The notes beneath the pieces were generated by a model that searched no databases, was not told the origin of the DNA, and saw only the letters and a program-made list of their open reading frames with translations. 64,000 bases of DNA, from contig NZ_JAATJA010000001.1 of assembly GCF_011927665.1 (NCBI RefSeq), positions 1,283,019 to 1,347,018 of the forward strand, written 5' to 3'. Of this stretch, positions 7,097 to 15,908 are shown in pieces. Position numbers and translations under genes: made by a program. This DNA comes from Desulfobaculum xiamenense (lineage in GTDB: Bacteria; Desulfobacterota; Desulfovibrionia; Desulfovibrionales; Desulfovibrionaceae). Position 1 is the stretch's first letter; every line of letters begins with the position of its first letter.

Positions 7097-7203
7097 GATG
7101 CCGGGGGTTCAAATCCCTCCGCCCCGACCACTCGACCGAAAACGGGTCGCGAGTAATGCTCGCGACCCGTTTTTTCGTTTTATAAGGTCCGCTGACAATC
7201 GCC
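7097..7203 (+). repeat. tRNA-Pro 3'-end direct repeat, copy A (att site)
   Basis: These 107 bases are identical to 15223–15329. They contain the T-arm and acceptor end of a tRNA ending in CCGACCA (CCA at 7128–7130), followed by a terminator. The preceding TTTGGGA (about 7085–7091) looks like the anticodon loop of tRNA-Pro(UGG). No matching 5' half lies upstream, so this is an attachment-site fragment and not a functional tRNA. Confidence 0.8.
7142..7175 (+). terminator. Intrinsic terminator (tRNA-Pro derived), copy A
   Basis: A 12-bp stem (7142–7153 with 7159–7170) with a TAATG loop is followed by a run of T. The identical element recurs at 15268–15301, and the same stem with a different loop recurs at 18289–18321. 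Confidence 0.85.
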
Positions 7204-7350
7204 CCTGTACGCGCACGGATGAATCGGCATCTGGTTGCGGTTGGTTTGGCACTCGAATCAGGCCTGTCATCCCCCAAAGAAAACGCCCGCCCCTCCTGAA
7301 CACATGGTAACCTCCTCACCACGGACGACCAAATCCCAAGGAGGATCCCA

Positions 7351-7635
7351 ATGCCAGACTCCCCAAAAGCCTCCCCCGCCGCTCATCTGGAGAAAAACGA
7401 CCTTTTTTTTAAAACAAGCCCGTATCTTCCCCACTGGCCAACCTGTCCGAAGGATGGGGACCTCCTCTTGAACGCGAGAATGGACAGGGAGCGTAAATCG
7501 CATTTAAAAGTTCACTCCATGGCCACCAATTACAACCGCATTTACGATGCCATAGTCAAGCTTACATCAGATATTCCGTGTGCCCCTGCAGCGTGGATAT
7601 TGCGAACAACCCCAAAATTTCCCGTAACGCCCTGA
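7351..7635 (+). CDS. Doubtful small ORF, 94 aa
   Basis: An ATG at 7351 follows a good AAGGAGG site. The frame encodes 94 residues with a central HWPTCPKDGDLLLN segment. The last 69 bases overlap the antisense end of the kinase gene. The DNA around PTCPKDGD is repeated near 18356. I cannot assign a function. It may be a remnant of the sequence that originally followed the tRNA. Confidence 0.25.
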   Translation: MPDSPKASPAAHLEKNDLFFKTSPYLPHWPTCPKDGDLLLNARMDRERKSHLKVHSMATNYNRIYDAIVKLTSDIPCAPAAWILRTTPKFPVTP

Positions 7636-9723
7636 ACGTTGCCGCATCAAAGAGCCACAACACGGGCAGGTGGGGGTGCTAGATGTGGCAATTGTTTGAG
7701 GTGGTGTAGGTGCTGTGGTGTGGGATATTGGGGAAGGTGGCGGCGTGAAACGGATCGGTGGTGTCATCATCAGTGAGACAGTTGATGCTGGAATCGATGC
7801 ACCCAACGCGCGCAGGTCTTGTTCTGCTTGGGCGCGAACAGCAATCGCGTCGGTCAGCGCCCCGTCGCTTCTGGCCCTCGTGGGCAATGCGTCAAGCCGG
7901 GCTTTGGCGTTTCTCAGGGTCCCCAGCCCGTTGCGGATCGTGGATTCCAGCTTCGCCTTTTCTGCCGCAAATCGTCCACGCAACGCCCTTTCGTCGGCAA
8001 TGTCCTGAGCGTTCGGCGTCCGGTCATACCTAAACCGGGACTCATGTCCCCGCCGCCACGCCATCAGCTTGCCGGTCATCACGTCACCAAAACCCGGCAC
8101 TCGCAGCACGGCGGAATGGTTCACATCAGCGGCGGTCTCGATTCCGAAGGATATCAGTGTTGCCGTTTTCGCCGGGCCGATACCGGAGATATTCGCGCGC
8201 CGGACGGAGAAACGGTCAAGATAGGCCTGTCGCTGGCGCGACTCCCGGTTGGACTTCATCTCCATGAGTTCGCGGGCAAGCGCATCGTCATGGCCCTTGT
8301 AGACGCCGATTGCGGCGTCCAAATCGGCGCGCACCTTCATAACCTCAGTCATGCCGTTACGTTTGACAAAGGCATTCAACTCTCGCTGCACACTTTCATC
8401 GGCATTTTTGAAGGCCTGTTGAAACGGGCCGGGGTCAACTTCACGGTTGGAGAAGATGAGCCACCCCCAGATTGCTAGCCCGATCCACACAAACCACGCC
8501 GGGGCGACGGAGATGAAACCAGCGACTGCGCCGCCCATCATCAACAAGCCCATGAAAGCACTCCCGCGCTTCCCGCTCCTAGCTTGATTCAGTGCATTGC
8601 TGGCACCGCGCGGCGTAGCCGCAGCGGGAAGCAAGTCCGCGACCGTTGGGAAGCGAAATGCCAGAATCTCGCGGATTGCCTGTTCTGTGCCCCGCACATC
8701 GGTTGGGATATTCGATTCCACGGCGGTCAGGTCCGGGAACATGTCAAAACCGCTGTTGGCGATCAGCTTGCACCAGATACACCCACCGGCGGCGCTGGGG
8801 TAGTAGTGTGTCTTGACCTTGCTACACTGGTTCAGTGAGCCTTTCAGAGCCTTGAGGGCGTAAATCCAGTCCATCGCGCTCGGACGCGCGCCCGGTGTCA
8901 GGCCGAATGCGTTCTCGAATGCACGGGAGACAGCATCCGGGAACATATCGAGTGTCAGCGCGCCGGGTGGCGGCGTTGTCCGTGTTGCCGCTTGCCGGGT
9001 GAGCGAAAAGGCAAACCGGTTCTGGGCAATGGCTTCGCCCATGGAAATGTCCGGTCCCTTGTAGCACCCAGCGTAGGGGTGACGGCCCATGAAAAGAAGG
9101 TGGAAGATCGCAACCGCCAGCCCGAAGTTGTCGTGCTCTATAGTGCGCTCCACGTTTTCGAAGCGAATTCCGTGTAGTTCTGGCGGAGTGAATTCAGGAA
9201 CGCCAACAACACAGGGGTAGGTCTTGCCATTCCGCCGAAACTGAAAGCTGTCGGCATCAATGATGGCAACTGTGGCGTCCTGCGCCACAAGCACGCCAGA
9301 ATGGTTTAGATCGCCGATGACACATCCCGTCTGGTGCACCTCCCCAACGGCGCGCGCGACGTTCAATGCAGCGTGAACGAGAAACCGATAATCCGACTTC
9401 GGGAAATGGTGCTGGCGGGATTTGGGGCTATAGAGCTCATGTAGTTCACGGTGTGTTGGCACCAGCCGCATAGCGAACCCAAGGAATTCCCCCGTCGACG
9501 ATGTTGCTACCTCCACAGGATACGTTACCAGAGTCGTCGCTTGACCAAGCCCCTCGGCGACCATGGCCCGTATTTTACCCTCACGGCTACCTCTGTTGTT
9601 CGGCTTGTAGAGCTTGACCGCCAGATCGGACTTCCCACTCAGGCGAAAAACGTCACCTTCGTTTCCACCCCCCAGTTTCTCCCCAACAGTGCACCGTTCC
9701 TTTCCTATTACTACGCTCGGCAC
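7567..9723 (-). CDS. YegI-like protein kinase with HhH and zinc-finger C-terminus (TerY-P triad kinase)
   Basis: This 718-aa protein has an N-terminal kinase domain. A glycine-rich loop GGGNEGDVF (18–26), Lys37 in AVKLYK, a catalytic Asp138 in IGDLNHSG and a metal-binding Asp156 in IIDADSF are visible. Gly143 occupies the position of the usual catalytic-loop Asn, which I believe is common in this subfamily. Then come two hydrophobic segments (about 390–430), a helix-hairpin-helix pair (about 520–570, ISGIGPAKTATL and VPGFGDVMTG) and a four-Cys topoisomerase-type finger at the C-terminus. It follows the phosphatase gene by 2 bases. Domain order and operon match the vWA–PP2C–kinase TerY-P triad and E. 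coli YegI. Confidence 0.85.
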   Translation of the reverse strand: MPSVVIGKERCTVGEKLGGGNEGDVFRLSGKSDLAVKLYKPNNRGSREGKIRAMVAEGLGQATTLVTYPVEVATSSTGEFLGFAMRLVPTHRELHELYSPKSRQHHFPKSDYRFLVHAALNVARAVGEVHQTGCVIGDLNHSGVLVAQDATVAIIDADSFQFRRNGKTYPCVVGVPEFTPPELHGIRFENVERTIEHDNFGLAVAIFHLLFMGRHPYAGCYKGPDISMGEAIAQNRFAFSLTRQAATRTTPPPGALTLDMFPDAVSRAFENAFGLTPGARPSAMDWIYALKALKGSLNQCSKVKTHYYPSAAGGCIWCKLIANSGFDMFPDLTAVESNIPTDVRGTEQAIREILAFRFPTVADLLPAAATPRGASNALNQARSGKRGSAFMGLLMMGGAVAGFISVAPAWFVWIGLAIWGWLIFSNREVDPGPFQQAFKNADESVQRELNAFVKRNGMTEVMKVRADLDAAIGVYKGHDDALARELMEMKSNRESRQRQAYLDRFSVRRANISGIGPAKTATLISFGIETAADVNHSAVLRVPGFGDVMTGKLMAWRRGHESRFRYDRTPNAQDIADERALRGRFAAEKAKLESTIRNGLGTLRNAKARLDALPTRARSDGALTDAIAVRAQAEQDLRALGASIPASTVSLMMTPPIRFTPPPSPISHTTAPTPPQTIATSSTPTCPCCGSLMRQRSGRYGKFWGCSQYPRCRGTRNI

Positions 9724-9725
9724 GG

Positions 9726-10499
9726 TCAGCCCCCGGATATGAGGATGAGCGTCTTGTCGTCATCGGTGCGTTCGCAGACCGATGAACCGGCGAGATATGT
9801 GGCGAGCTTCGCCGATAGTTCGACAAGGCGGCCCTCACCCGATGCGACATCCACCGGTCGAAGCATGGGATCGAAGAACCGGGCGTGCGCGCTCTGTTCC
9901 AGATGCGACAACCCCAGATCTCCGACACCATCGGAAAACAGTGCAAATGCATCGTGTTTGCGTGGGTGGCGGGTGATGTTCAGACGCGGTTCGGGATCAT
10001 CGGTTACAAAGTAGGTGGTGGACGCATATTCGCCGTTCTCAGGCCAGCACAGCACCTCCCACTCGGTGTTTTTCCGGCCGACAACGGCGCTATCGCCGAT
10101 GTGGAGCGTTACAGCCTCATTCGGAGTGACAACGATTGCCGCCAGCGTCGCGGCGAATTGCCGGGGTGTAGATTCTCGCCGGGTAGCTATTGCCGATATT
10201 CGGTCCCGCAGTTCAGCAATCCAGTCCGCCAATATTTCATTGGGCGGCATGTCTGGATTGATGCGAACCCATTCCCGGAATCGAACCGAAAGGAAGCGGC
10301 AAGTAAGCCATGCGCCGTATGCACCAAATTTGGCGCTGCCTGCGCCATCCGAAACAACAGCGAAAATGCCGCCGTTTTCGAATGCGGCAACAGCGTAGGC
10401 ATCTTGCAGCCTACCATCATTCTGAATGTGCGACGTTCCGATTACGGACGCGGACGCCCACCGCCAAGCCACAATTTCACCCTGCAACAGCCCAGCCAT
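9726..10499 (-). CDS. PP2C-family serine/threonine phosphatase (TerY-P triad)
   Basis: This 257-aa protein carries PP2C motifs: an early Asp in [23 protein letters not shown], the core [18 protein letters not shown] and a final DDDKTLIL. These supply the acidic metal ligands. The start at 10499 lies 23 bases inside the end of the vWA gene, so expression is coupled. In this family the phosphatase is thought to reverse the action of the partner kinase on a shared target, possibly the vWA protein (inference from family literature). E. coli YegK is the closest named relative. Confidence 0.85.
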   Translation of the reverse strand: MAGLLQGEIVAWRWASASVIGTSHIQNDGRLQDAYAVAAFENGGIFAVVSDGAGSAKFGAYGAWLTCRFLSVRFREWVRINPDMPPNEILADWIAELRDRISAIATRRESTPRQFAATLAAIVVTPNEAVTLHIGDSAVVGRKNTEWEVLCWPENGEYASTTYFVTDDPEPRLNITRHPRKHDAFALFSDGVGDLGLSHLEQSAHARFFDPMLRPVDVASGEGRLVELSAKLATYLAGSSVCERTDDDKTLILISGG

Positions 10500-11154
10500 C
10501 CGGGGCGGCCGGGTTTTCGAGTGGGACGGCATCACCCGGGTTGGACTGAGAGACAGCGCTTAGGGAGCTGGACAGCCACTGGAATAGCTCCCTGAAGGCC
10601 AAGCCTTTCAGCTTGAGCGGCTGGCGTGTGGCGATCTGTCCAAGAACGTTCATATCCGCCTGTTCCACACCTACAGCATAGAACATGAATTCCTTGCTCT
10701 CTTCGCCTTGGTGCACCCGTCGCTTAGCCTCTTCCCAACTATCGGTCGGGGCGCCATCGGTAATAAGGAACACCCACGGGCGGTAATATTTAACACCATT
10801 CTCACGGTACCGATCTTTACGCTGACGGAGCATATTGAGCCCAGTCACAACCGCTTCGCCCATCGGCGTTGCATTGTCCGCCACCAGTGTTTCGGGATAA
10901 AAGTGATCCACTGTAGTAAAGTCGGATTTGATCTCGACTGGCCCAAAAGTGACCATAGCTAATTCCACGCGCTTTGCGGCCACTGCGTCGTTCATGAGTT
11001 CTTGGCGCAAAGTAGCTAATCCTTCATTTAATTCCGAAATTGGCTTACCGCTCATGGAATAGGATGTATCTAATAGGAGTATTACAGGGCATCTCTGCTC
11101 TGGGTTTTCCGCGAATTCCGCATCGCTGAATGGTTGTTGATCAAATTCACTCAT
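10477..11154 (-). CDS. von Willebrand factor A domain protein (TerY/YegL-like, TerY-P triad)
   Basis: This 225-aa protein is a single vWA domain. The metal-ion-dependent adhesion site is complete: DTSYSMSG (about residues 29–36), a Thr in NATPMGEA and an Asp in ITDGAPTD. It is the first gene of the three-gene minus-strand operon. vWA proteins of this type act as adaptors that bind partners through the metal site; in the TerY-P triad the partners are predicted to be the kinase and phosphatase targets. Named relatives are TerY and YegL. Confidence 0.85.
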   Translation of the reverse strand: MSEFDQQPFSDAEFAENPEQRCPVILLLDTSYSMSGKPISELNEGLATLRQELMNDAVAAKRVELAMVTFGPVEIKSDFTTVDHFYPETLVADNATPMGEAVVTGLNMLRQRKDRYRENGVKYYRPWVFLITDGAPTDSWEEAKRRVHQGEESKEFMFYAVGVEQADMNVLGQIATRQPLKLKGLAFRELFQWLSSSLSAVSQSNPGDAVPLENPAAPDGWAVAG

Positions 11155-11178
11155 GGAAATTACGCCCCCTTCACCCCG

Positions 11179-11207
11179 TTAATTTTTGTGTTGTGTTGCA
11201 GTGTCAA
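11179..11207 (-). promoter_or_regulatory. Possible promoter of the TerY-P operon
   Basis: On the minus strand a perfect TTGACA (11207–11202) is followed after 17 bases by AATTAA (11184–11179), a weak -10. It lies 25 bases upstream of the vWA start. Confidence 0.35.
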
Positions 11208-11379
11208 TTTCGCAGTAGTTTCAGACACTCCTGTTTTAGTCTGCCCTTTGCCGCTACCCTCGTCAATCGTAACCGTCCGGAGAAATGACCTCTCCTCACA
11301 TTTTCTGTTTTCTCCTGTTTGCCAGACACTTCATCAACACACTGATACCGTCATCTTTTCTTCGACGTACATTCGTTTG

Positions 11380-11572
11380 AGCAGTTGATTCTCGCGCTAA
11401 GCTCTTTCATGCGTGCCAGCGAGGCGTTCATGGCACCGTACTTGGATTGCCACTTGTAAAATGTGGTGCTGCTCATGGCGTGTTCTCGGCAAAGCTGGGC
11501 GACGGAATTTCCATTCTCGGCCTGCTTTAATATATTCAGGATCTATGCGTCGCTGTACCGTGATTTCTTCAT
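11380..11572 (-). pseudogene. IS3-family OrfA fragment with internal stop
   Basis: Reading leftward from 11572 the frame gives MKKSRYSDA, then a TAG, then ILNILKQAENGNSVAQLC and a typical SSTTFYKWQSKYG segment. This is the HTH part of an IS3-family OrfA transposase protein. The TAG replaces an expected Gln codon, and the coding sequence stops making sense beyond 11380. No orfB or terminal repeats are seen, so it is a scrap left by an old insertion. Confidence 0.75.
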
Positions 11573-11772
11573 GTAGAATCTCCTCCAATTGGGTTAGTGG
11601 AAATTTTACTTTTCAGAGCAACTATTTTGCTGGGGGATTACCTCACGCCCCCCCCCTCTCCGCCAGAGTGGATTGCTAATACAAAATGAGTATTGCCGTG
11701 ATCACCTCTCCGTGGCGACGGACGTGTCCGCCGACAGCCGCGGCACACCCGCCACAAGGTTCTGGGTGAGGT

Positions 11773-13105
11773 TCAGCGCGCGGTCTTGAGATTCCCGGCG
11801 AGGTACTTAAGGAACATGAGGGACTTCACGTCCTGCACCAGCTGGTCCACGCGGTCGGAGTTACGCAGCATGTCCTGCACGTAGCGTGCGGCGTATCCGT
11901 AGAGCCTCGGCTGGCTGGTGGCGTCAATCTCGTACAGCGCATCGATGAATCCCCGCGCCGCGTCCATCTTGGAAAGCCATCCGTACAGCCCGCTCTTGTG
12001 CTCCCAAAGGATGCGCTCAATGTCCTCGGTCTCGAAGCCCGGAACGTCCTTGCGCTTGATGGCGTGGCGCATCCACCCCCGCGTCTTGAGCACGTCTGAC
12101 ACGGACTGGTGAAGCAGCGTCCTCAAAGCGCCCTGCGCCTTGTCGTCCGCGCCGGTGCGCGCCACCGCCGCGTTGATGACCTGCTCCATGGCGTCCACGG
12201 GAATGGCGTGGTCGTACACGTCCTCGGGCAGGCCCTGCACCTTGCCATACTCCCACCGCGCGCTGGGATACTGCGGCTTCAGCTCGCGCATCATGCGGGC
12301 GGCCCGAAGGTCTCCGGCCACGCCACCGTAGAAGTGCCGCCGATACAGGGTCTCGCCGGTTTTCTGATCCAACGCGCGGACATAGTGCGTGCCCCGCCGG
12401 ACGTGGGGAAAATAGTTGTACACCCGGCCCATCGCGGACCGGTACTTCTCGATGGCACCGGGATTGTCGCGCATCTCGCGCATGCCCCGCAGGCGGTCGT
12501 AGACGGCGCGGACTCGACATGAAAGACGAAGTCCGGAGCCGTGGTCGCGCGGGAGAAGCGGGAGTCCGGGGCATGCGGCTTGACCACGCCCTTTTCGGTG
12601 AGTATCTTGTTTTTACTCCGAAGCTCGAAGGCCCTGGGCAATTGCAGCCCAGACATGCGTTGGGTTTCGGAGTACTTTGTTTTGTTCCAATAAAGCAGTC
12701 GCTTATTCGCAGCTTCCCGATTTATCCATTCTGCCGCTTTGCTCCTGCCATAGACACTTGCTATATCGTGGGCTTCAGTCTTGCCATCTCGAACGTTCAG
12801 ATGAACAGCTGCAATGATAGGCAGCCCTGCATGCTCCATTTCCGTGAGCACGACCAAACTGTCCGCCATCGTGGCTGATTTGAAAATCATCAGCGGATCC
12901 GCAAGCTGCCTGGGCAAGTCCCGCAAGGCATCAAGCGCAATGCCATGCTTGAGCTTCGTGATCTTCTTCAGCACGCCCTGACGCATGGTCATAGCGAGAT
13001 CACGCGCCCCCACGGCCCGCAGAACATCCGGGGTCCGGCACACGGTCAGCACGCGGCGAGGATGGATCCGGCCAGCCTCGAAGCGGATGGCGTCGACCAC
13101 GCTGG
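11773..13105 (-). pseudogene. Broken MuF/polyvalent phage protein remnant
   Basis: The part encoded at about 13105–12600 resembles the phage MuF C-terminal domain (ALRDLPRQLADPLMIFKS, LVVLTEMEHAGLPIIAAV, GLQLP). The part encoded at 12515–11773 (for example RVYNYFPHVRRGTHYVRA) resembles a later segment of the very large polyvalent (PLxRFG-type) phage proteins. The two lie in different frames, with the break near 12505–12515. The 5' end is cut off where the RHS fragment begins, near 13105. No intact protein can be made. Such proteins are delivered with phage DNA; here only a fossil remains. Confidence 0.6.
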
Positions 13106-14226
13106 ATATATTCAAACGGGAAATCATCGGCGGCTCAACGACTGACTATCGATATGCGTACGACGAGGACGGAAGACTTTCCCGGGTGTTCGCCAACGGC
13201 GCGCTCACCGAAGCATACGAATACGACGCCGACGGTATCAGAATATCCGATCTGAACGCATACAGACGCGGCAAGAGCAAGACCTACCGATATGACGGGC
13301 ATGGACAGCTCAAACAGGCAGGGGAAACGTATTTCGAACACGACGATGCTGGACGTCTGAGTTCTCGCTCTTTCCGCGGCTCTTCAACGGAATACCTGTA
13401 CAACGACCGCGATTTCATCACGGACATCCTCATTCGAAACAATGGCGATCTTTCCCAAAGGATTCATTACACATACGACGCCAAGAATCGCCGCACCAGC
13501 ATCTCGCTAAACGGTACGCTCACGACAACACTTGAATGGGACGGCTTGCGACTCAAACGCATGTTCGACGGTTCATGGTGGTCATTCGAATATGAAAACG
13601 ACTGCATCCTCCCAACTCGCAGTGAAAGGAATTGCGAAAAATTCGCCTTGTCCTACGACCACGTCGGAAGTCTGCGATGCGCAACTGATGAACGTGGACA
13701 TATCGTATTTGAAACTTTATACGACAGCTTTGGGAACACGATACAGATTTCAAACCCGGACTTCGGCATTCCTTTCGCTTTTGCGGGGGGATTGCATGAC
13801 TACGAGACAGGGCTCATCCACTTCCTCTATCGCGATTACGCTCCAGATGTCGCCCGGTGGACGACCAAGGATCCTCTTGGATATGCGGCAGGCGACAAAG
13901 ACCTCTACGGTTACTGCCTTGATGACCCGATCAACCTCAAGGATTTCACAGGAACAAAGGCTACGGCTGGTGATATATTCTTCGGAGCTGGAAGCGGATT
14001 TTACAAGGGTGCGCAAACTGGCGCAACGTTCTCAACTGGAGCCGGACTCGGACCTATACCCGGAGCGATAGCTGGGGGTTTTTTGGGATCTGCGCTTGGC
14101 ATGCTCAGTACGATATTCGTATGTAAGGCAGTTGATGGCATCAATTCAACCATAGCGGTGTCACATAAGGACGACCTCGAAAATACCAAAAACAAAAAAT
14201 ACAGCCCCCGAATTGGCGGGAGATAA
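13106..14226 (+). pseudogene. 5'-truncated RHS/YD-repeat protein with C-terminal tip
   Basis: The frame shows YD repeats (YRYAYDEDGRLSRVFANG, YEYDADGIRISD, YRYDGHGQLKQAG, YTYDAKNRRTS) and the RHS core end (GLIHFLYRDYAPDVARWTTKDPLG). DLYGYCLDDPINLKD marks the usual cleavage and variable-tip boundary. The tip, about 80 residues, has a glycine-zipper-like hydrophobic stretch (GAGLGPIPGAIAGGFLGSAL). Thousands of residues normally upstream are absent, and no secretion signal is present. It is opposed head-to-head to the MuF fragment. I treat it as a displaced C-terminal cassette. Confidence 0.7.
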
Positions 14227-14250
14227 TCAAGGGACAAAGGTCCACGCCGC

Positions 14251-14427
14251 ATGAATCACAAAGCAATCGCAAACGGATTAGCCAAAAAGCTTCTCTCCAC
14301 CTATCTGATATTTATGGCTTTCAGATATCTCGGCTTTTTTGAACTAGGATCCATCTGTCCAAGCATCGTGTGCGATCTTAGCTTTCTCTGGACCCTGATT
14401 TACATCCGAATTTATAGCGAGGATTAA
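14251..14427 (+). CDS. Small membrane protein downstream of RHS tip; possible immunity protein
   Basis: This 58-aa ORF begins 25 bases after the RHS stop. It encodes a hydrophobic protein (MNHKAIANGLAKKLLSTYL then mostly Ile, Phe and Leu) with two likely membrane segments. RHS toxin tips are normally followed by a small cognate immunity gene. A membrane immunity protein would suit a tip with a glycine-zipper membrane segment. That pairing is inference from position only. Confidence 0.4.
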   Translation: MNHKAIANGLAKKLLSTYLIFMAFRYLGFFELGSICPSIVCDLSFLWTLIYIRIYSED

Positions 14428-14452
14428 GAGAAACAGAAAAAGAGCGAGCCCC

Positions 14453-14701
14453 TCACAACTCCCCCCGCTCCACCTTCAGGCGCACCCAGGCCTGAACGCG
14501 GGATGGCCATGCCATGACGACGGGGCGGCGGGCGCGGCCTACGCGGAGCTTGAAGAGGCAACCGGTCTCGAAGAGTTCCTGCGCGTGCTTGGTGCGAAGG
14601 GTGGTGAGGGAGAAGTAGGGGTGGGGGCCGTTGCGATGTTCGTAGTGAAACAGGCGTAGCCAGATTTCTTTCCACGTGGCGATGGCGCGTTCCTCGTTCA
14701 T
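14453..14701 (-). CDS. Hypothetical phage protein downstream of endolysin
   Basis: This 82-aa protein starts at 14701 with a start/stop overlap (ATGA) with the end of the truncated endolysin. The sequence begins MNEERAIATWKEIWLRLF and is rich in aromatic and basic residues. It has no membrane segment and no recognised domain. Its coupling to the endolysin suggests a lysis-module or packaging-adjacent phage gene that survived when the upstream gene was truncated. Confidence 0.45.
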   Translation of the reverse strand: MNEERAIATWKEIWLRLFHYEHRNGPHPYFSLTTLRTKHAQELFETGCLFKLRVGRARRPVVMAWPSRVQAWVRLKVERGEL

Positions 14702-15159
14702 CGCACGCCCTCCCGCACGGCGATGGTTCGGTTGAGCCAGCCGAGGAGAAAGGTTCGTGCCCAGTCGCGGGCGGCAAGGCGGGTGTAGTGGCTCACGCGG
14801 CGCATGAGTAGGGAATCGAGGATGCCCAGCCCATGACCATCCCTGTTCGCCCTGCCGAGCACCGACAGCGTGTTGGGACCGATGTCGCCGTCCACGCGCA
14901 GGACCGCCCGCAGAGAAGAGCGCCGCTCGTTCAGCGCCACCTGAAGCCACACAGCGGTGCGCCTGCGCCCCACGTTCACCGCGGTATCGAACAGCACCGG
15001 TGCCAACTGCCACGACTGCGCCACCACATCGTCCAGACGAAGGCGGTACCAGAAGTAGCGCCGGTAGATGTCCGCCGCCTGCGCAGCGTCCATCGCTGCC
15101 ACGTTCTGCCACGTCACGGTGCCGTCGCGATTCAGAACAGCATCCCGCAGGGCCGGTAC
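14698..15159 (-). pseudogene. N-terminally truncated GH108-type endolysin
   Basis: The readable part (VTWQNVAAMDAAQAADIYRR then FDTAVNVGRRRTAVWLQVAL and VDGDIGPNTLSVLG) matches the C-terminal half of the GH108/secretion-activator muramidase family with its peptidoglycan-binding segment. The N-terminal part with the catalytic Glu is missing. The coding sequence ends exactly where the repeated att-arm sequence begins (about 15151–15160). A recombination event at the att site removed the 5' end, so the enzyme should be inactive. Confidence 0.7.
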
Positions 15160-15225
15160 GTGGACAGGCGGTTAACCAATGTTTTAAGGTGGTCAAACCA
15201 ACGCATCATACTTTTGGAGCACGAT
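15151..15225 (+). repeat. Left arm of att copy B, homologous to copy C
   Basis: These 75 bases match 18172–18245 with scattered differences (both contain AACCAATGTTT and GGTGGTCAAACCAACGCATC). They have no counterpart beside copy A. They adjoin the 107-bp repeat B, so copy B joins a C-like left arm to an A-like right arm. Confidence 0.75.
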
Positions 15226-15329
15226 GCCGGGGGTTCAAATCCCTCCGCCCCGACCACTCGACCGAAAACGGGTCGCGAGTAATGCTCGCGACCCGTTTTT
15301 TCGTTTTATAAGGTCCGCTGACAATCGCC
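15223..15329 (+). repeat. tRNA-Pro 3'-end direct repeat, copy B (att site)
   Basis: These 107 bases are identical to copy A (7097–7203), with the encoded CCA at 15254–15256. The anticodon-loop-like segment upstream reads CTTTTGGAG, one base different from a usable Pro(UGG) loop, and no 5' half is present. It marks the junction between the A–B and B–C blocks. Confidence 0.8.
15268..15301 (+). terminator. Intrinsic terminator, copy B
   Basis: This is identical to the terminator in copy A: a 12-bp stem, TAATG loop and T-run. Confidence 0.85.
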
Positions 15330-15908
15330 TCTCCTCCCCCCCTGCCGTGCCGCCTCAAATTCAGCTGATAGGTCCATCGGTCAGGCGCTTCCTCACCTGT
15401 ACCGATCAGGACAAAAGCCAGCCACGCATTGCGCTCCGCGCATACACTCCAAGTTATATAACGAACCACACCCGCAACAGGTTATTCCAACGCAGTACAT
15501 CCCGTTTGGGATATCGTCCATTCGCGATTTTGCCCATCAGGCAATACAAAAAACCGCTTTTGGCGCATGCTCTAAAAAAACTCGTCAAATTAATGTTTAT
15601 CACGTACAGCTTAAAGCAACATTGCATCGTTATTTACATAAAAATCTATTTACTCAGCTGCAAGAAGACTATCCCCAGTTCAAAATACTTTGTCATGCAG
15701 CGATGTCAAGCCGCAGCAGTTCGACGGAGTGATCGGCAAACAGCCTAAACGTAGCCGCAGGGGAAACGAGGTCAAGCCGCAACTTCAAGATCGGTGCTCC
15801 AGTCTCGAAACTCGTACATCACCTCATCAATGGTTATCGCAGTACGAGGAAGACAAGTATACGGCGATAAACATTTTGGCACCAAACCCAAACAAGTGAG
15901 GTAGTAAA
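15330..15908. other. AT-rich gap upstream of the tailspike
   Basis: This 580-base stretch changes from GC-rich to AT-rich after about 15450. None of the short open frames has a ribosome site or protein-like composition. It probably contains the tailspike promoter and decayed phage sequence. Confidence 0.4.

Noticed and set aside
7085-7130. Possible functional tRNA-Pro(UGG)
   Set aside because: Only the anticodon-loop-like segment, T-arm and acceptor 3' end are present. The anticodon stem has a mismatch and no 5' acceptor or D-arm lies upstream. The same holds for the copies at 15.2 and 18.2 kb.
7715-10595. Several plus-strand ORFs opposite the TerY-P operon
   Set aside because: Their translations are low-complexity mirrors of the minus-strand genes, which have complete domain motifs, and they have no ribosome sites.
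12109-12522. 137-codon plus-strand ORF opposite the MuF remnant
   Set aside because: It is antisense to recognisable phage protein sequence and has no protein-like composition or start signal.
14453-15196. 247-codon ORF continuous across the endolysin remnant
   Set aside because: Only its last 82 codons look like a protein and have a coupled start. The upstream part is an out-of-frame reading of the endolysin.
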